Assembly (NCBI RefSeq): GCF_000430785.1 | Contig: NZ_KE387248.1 | Location: 81,414 to 115,535 of the forward strand | Length of the DNA: 34,122 nucleotides | Source: Ectobacillus panaciterrae DSM 19096 | GTDB lineage: Bacteria; Bacillota; Bacilli; Bacillales; Bacillaceae_G | Direction of reading: 5' to 3' | Shown here: piece by piece, positions 33,663 through 34,122 of the stretch | Layout: the number at the start of each line of letters is the position of its first letter | Position numbering within the stretch: the stretch's first letter is position 1 | Translations under genes and position numbers: made by a program | The notes under the pieces: generated by a model | Told to the model about the DNA's origin: nothing | Database searches by the model: none | The model's input: the letters and a program-made list of their open reading frames with translations, nothing else

Positions 33663-34122
33663 TTACGACTTTGCTCTCGGCTTCGCCACGGGAATGTATA
33701 AAATCTTTCCTTCTTGCACGTACAAATCGTCTAAACCATTGATACGCGTTAAATGCTGAACTGTAATGTCGTATCGCTCTGCAATGGAGTCCACTGTATC
33801 TCCCTGCTGCACAAAATACATACGCATCTTTGTAAACTCTTCATCTCGCTCCTTTGTAAACAACTTCGTAAGATATAGTGCATTCTCATCACGCTGTGAG
33901 TACCCAGAGTCCTCTTGCGCATCCGTTTCATTCAGCACTGCTTGTGCACGGCCGAACAGCTCCACTTGCGGAGAGAATGCCGCTTTTTGAGGCTGCTGTT
34001 CTTCAACAGGTTGCTTTCTTACTTCCAGCTGAAACGGTTCAAAGATATCATCTTCTCTTTCTTTCGCTTCTGCCTGCATGAAAATCGGTACATCATAGTA
34101 CTCTTCAATCTCTTCTGTTTCT
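33663..34122 (-). CDS. spoVID: Stage VI sporulation protein SpoVID, C-terminal part (runs off right edge)
   Basis: SpoVID is the coat morphogenetic protein that drives spore encasement and binds SafA. Only the last 153 residues are visible. The frame is open to the right edge, so the ATG at 34079 is internal. An acidic, Gln/Glu-rich stretch is followed by a C-terminal LysM domain (MYFVQQGDTVDSIAERYDITVQHLTRING...EGKILYIPV). The LysM and the adjacent ysxE give the identity. Its partner safA is at the other end of the window. Confidence 0.9.
   Translation of the reverse strand, partial: ETEEIEEYYDVPIFMQAEAKEREDDIFEPFQLEVRKQPVEEQQPQKAAFSPQVELFGRAQAVLNETDAQEDSGYSQRDENALYLTKLFTKERDEEFTKMRMYFVQQGDTVDSIAERYDITVQHLTRINGLDDLYVQEGKILYIPVAKPRAKS

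Overview
The window looks like a chromosomal segment of an endospore-forming member of the Bacillaceae, probably near the Bacillus cereus / Ectobacillus side. This rests on several sporulation genes (safA, spo0B, spoIVFA/B, spoIIB, spoVID, ysxE), AGGAGG-type ribosome binding sites, a valS T-box, and a gene order that largely follows the B. subtilis safA-nad-obg-rplU-min-mre-radC-folC-valS-spoVID region. Nearly everything is on the minus strand; nifS-niaR and one small membrane-protein gene are the exceptions.

Layout from left to right: the 5' part of safA (spore coat, LysM plus repeats; it runs off the left edge); the NAD operon nadB-nadC-nadA, divergent from nifS-niaR (sulfur donor and niacin-responsive repressor); pheA; a Bce-type antimicrobial peptide sensing and detoxification module (response regulator, histidine kinase, ABC ATPase, FtsX-like permease); spo0B-obg; the rplU-prp-rpmA ribosomal operon with an L21-type leader; rng (RNase E/G family, absent from B. 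subtilis 168); spoIVFA-spoIVFB (pro-sigma-K processing); mreB-mreC-mreD-minC-minD (cell shape and division-site choice); maf-radC; spoIIB; folC; valS with its T-box; a 65-residue membrane protein; ysxE; and the 3' end of spoVID (runs off the right edge). The two cut-off genes are partners: SpoVID recruits SafA to the forespore.

The most remarkable element is a complete group II intron (22978-25463, minus strand) inserted in radC in the sense orientation. The 5' GUGCG end, an EBS1 hairpin matching the exon, the delta pairing, a 34-nt domain V with a GNRA loop, a domain VI with a bulged A seven bases from the end and an AC 3' end are all visible. Precise excision gives a 227-residue RadC without a frameshift. 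Its 623-residue intron protein keeps the YADD reverse-transcriptase site, but the usual His-His of its HNH endonuclease is His-Tyr. Intact RadC in this strain therefore depends on RNA splicing, and the intron may be impaired for endonuclease-driven mobility.

Other unexplained structure includes a perfect interleaved pair of inverted repeats (pseudoknot geometry) upstream of pheA, a structured untranslated stretch ahead of nifS, tandem repeats in safA, and an 11-bp palindrome with a 60-nt loop between valS and folC. All calls come from reading the sequence; no database search or folding program was run.
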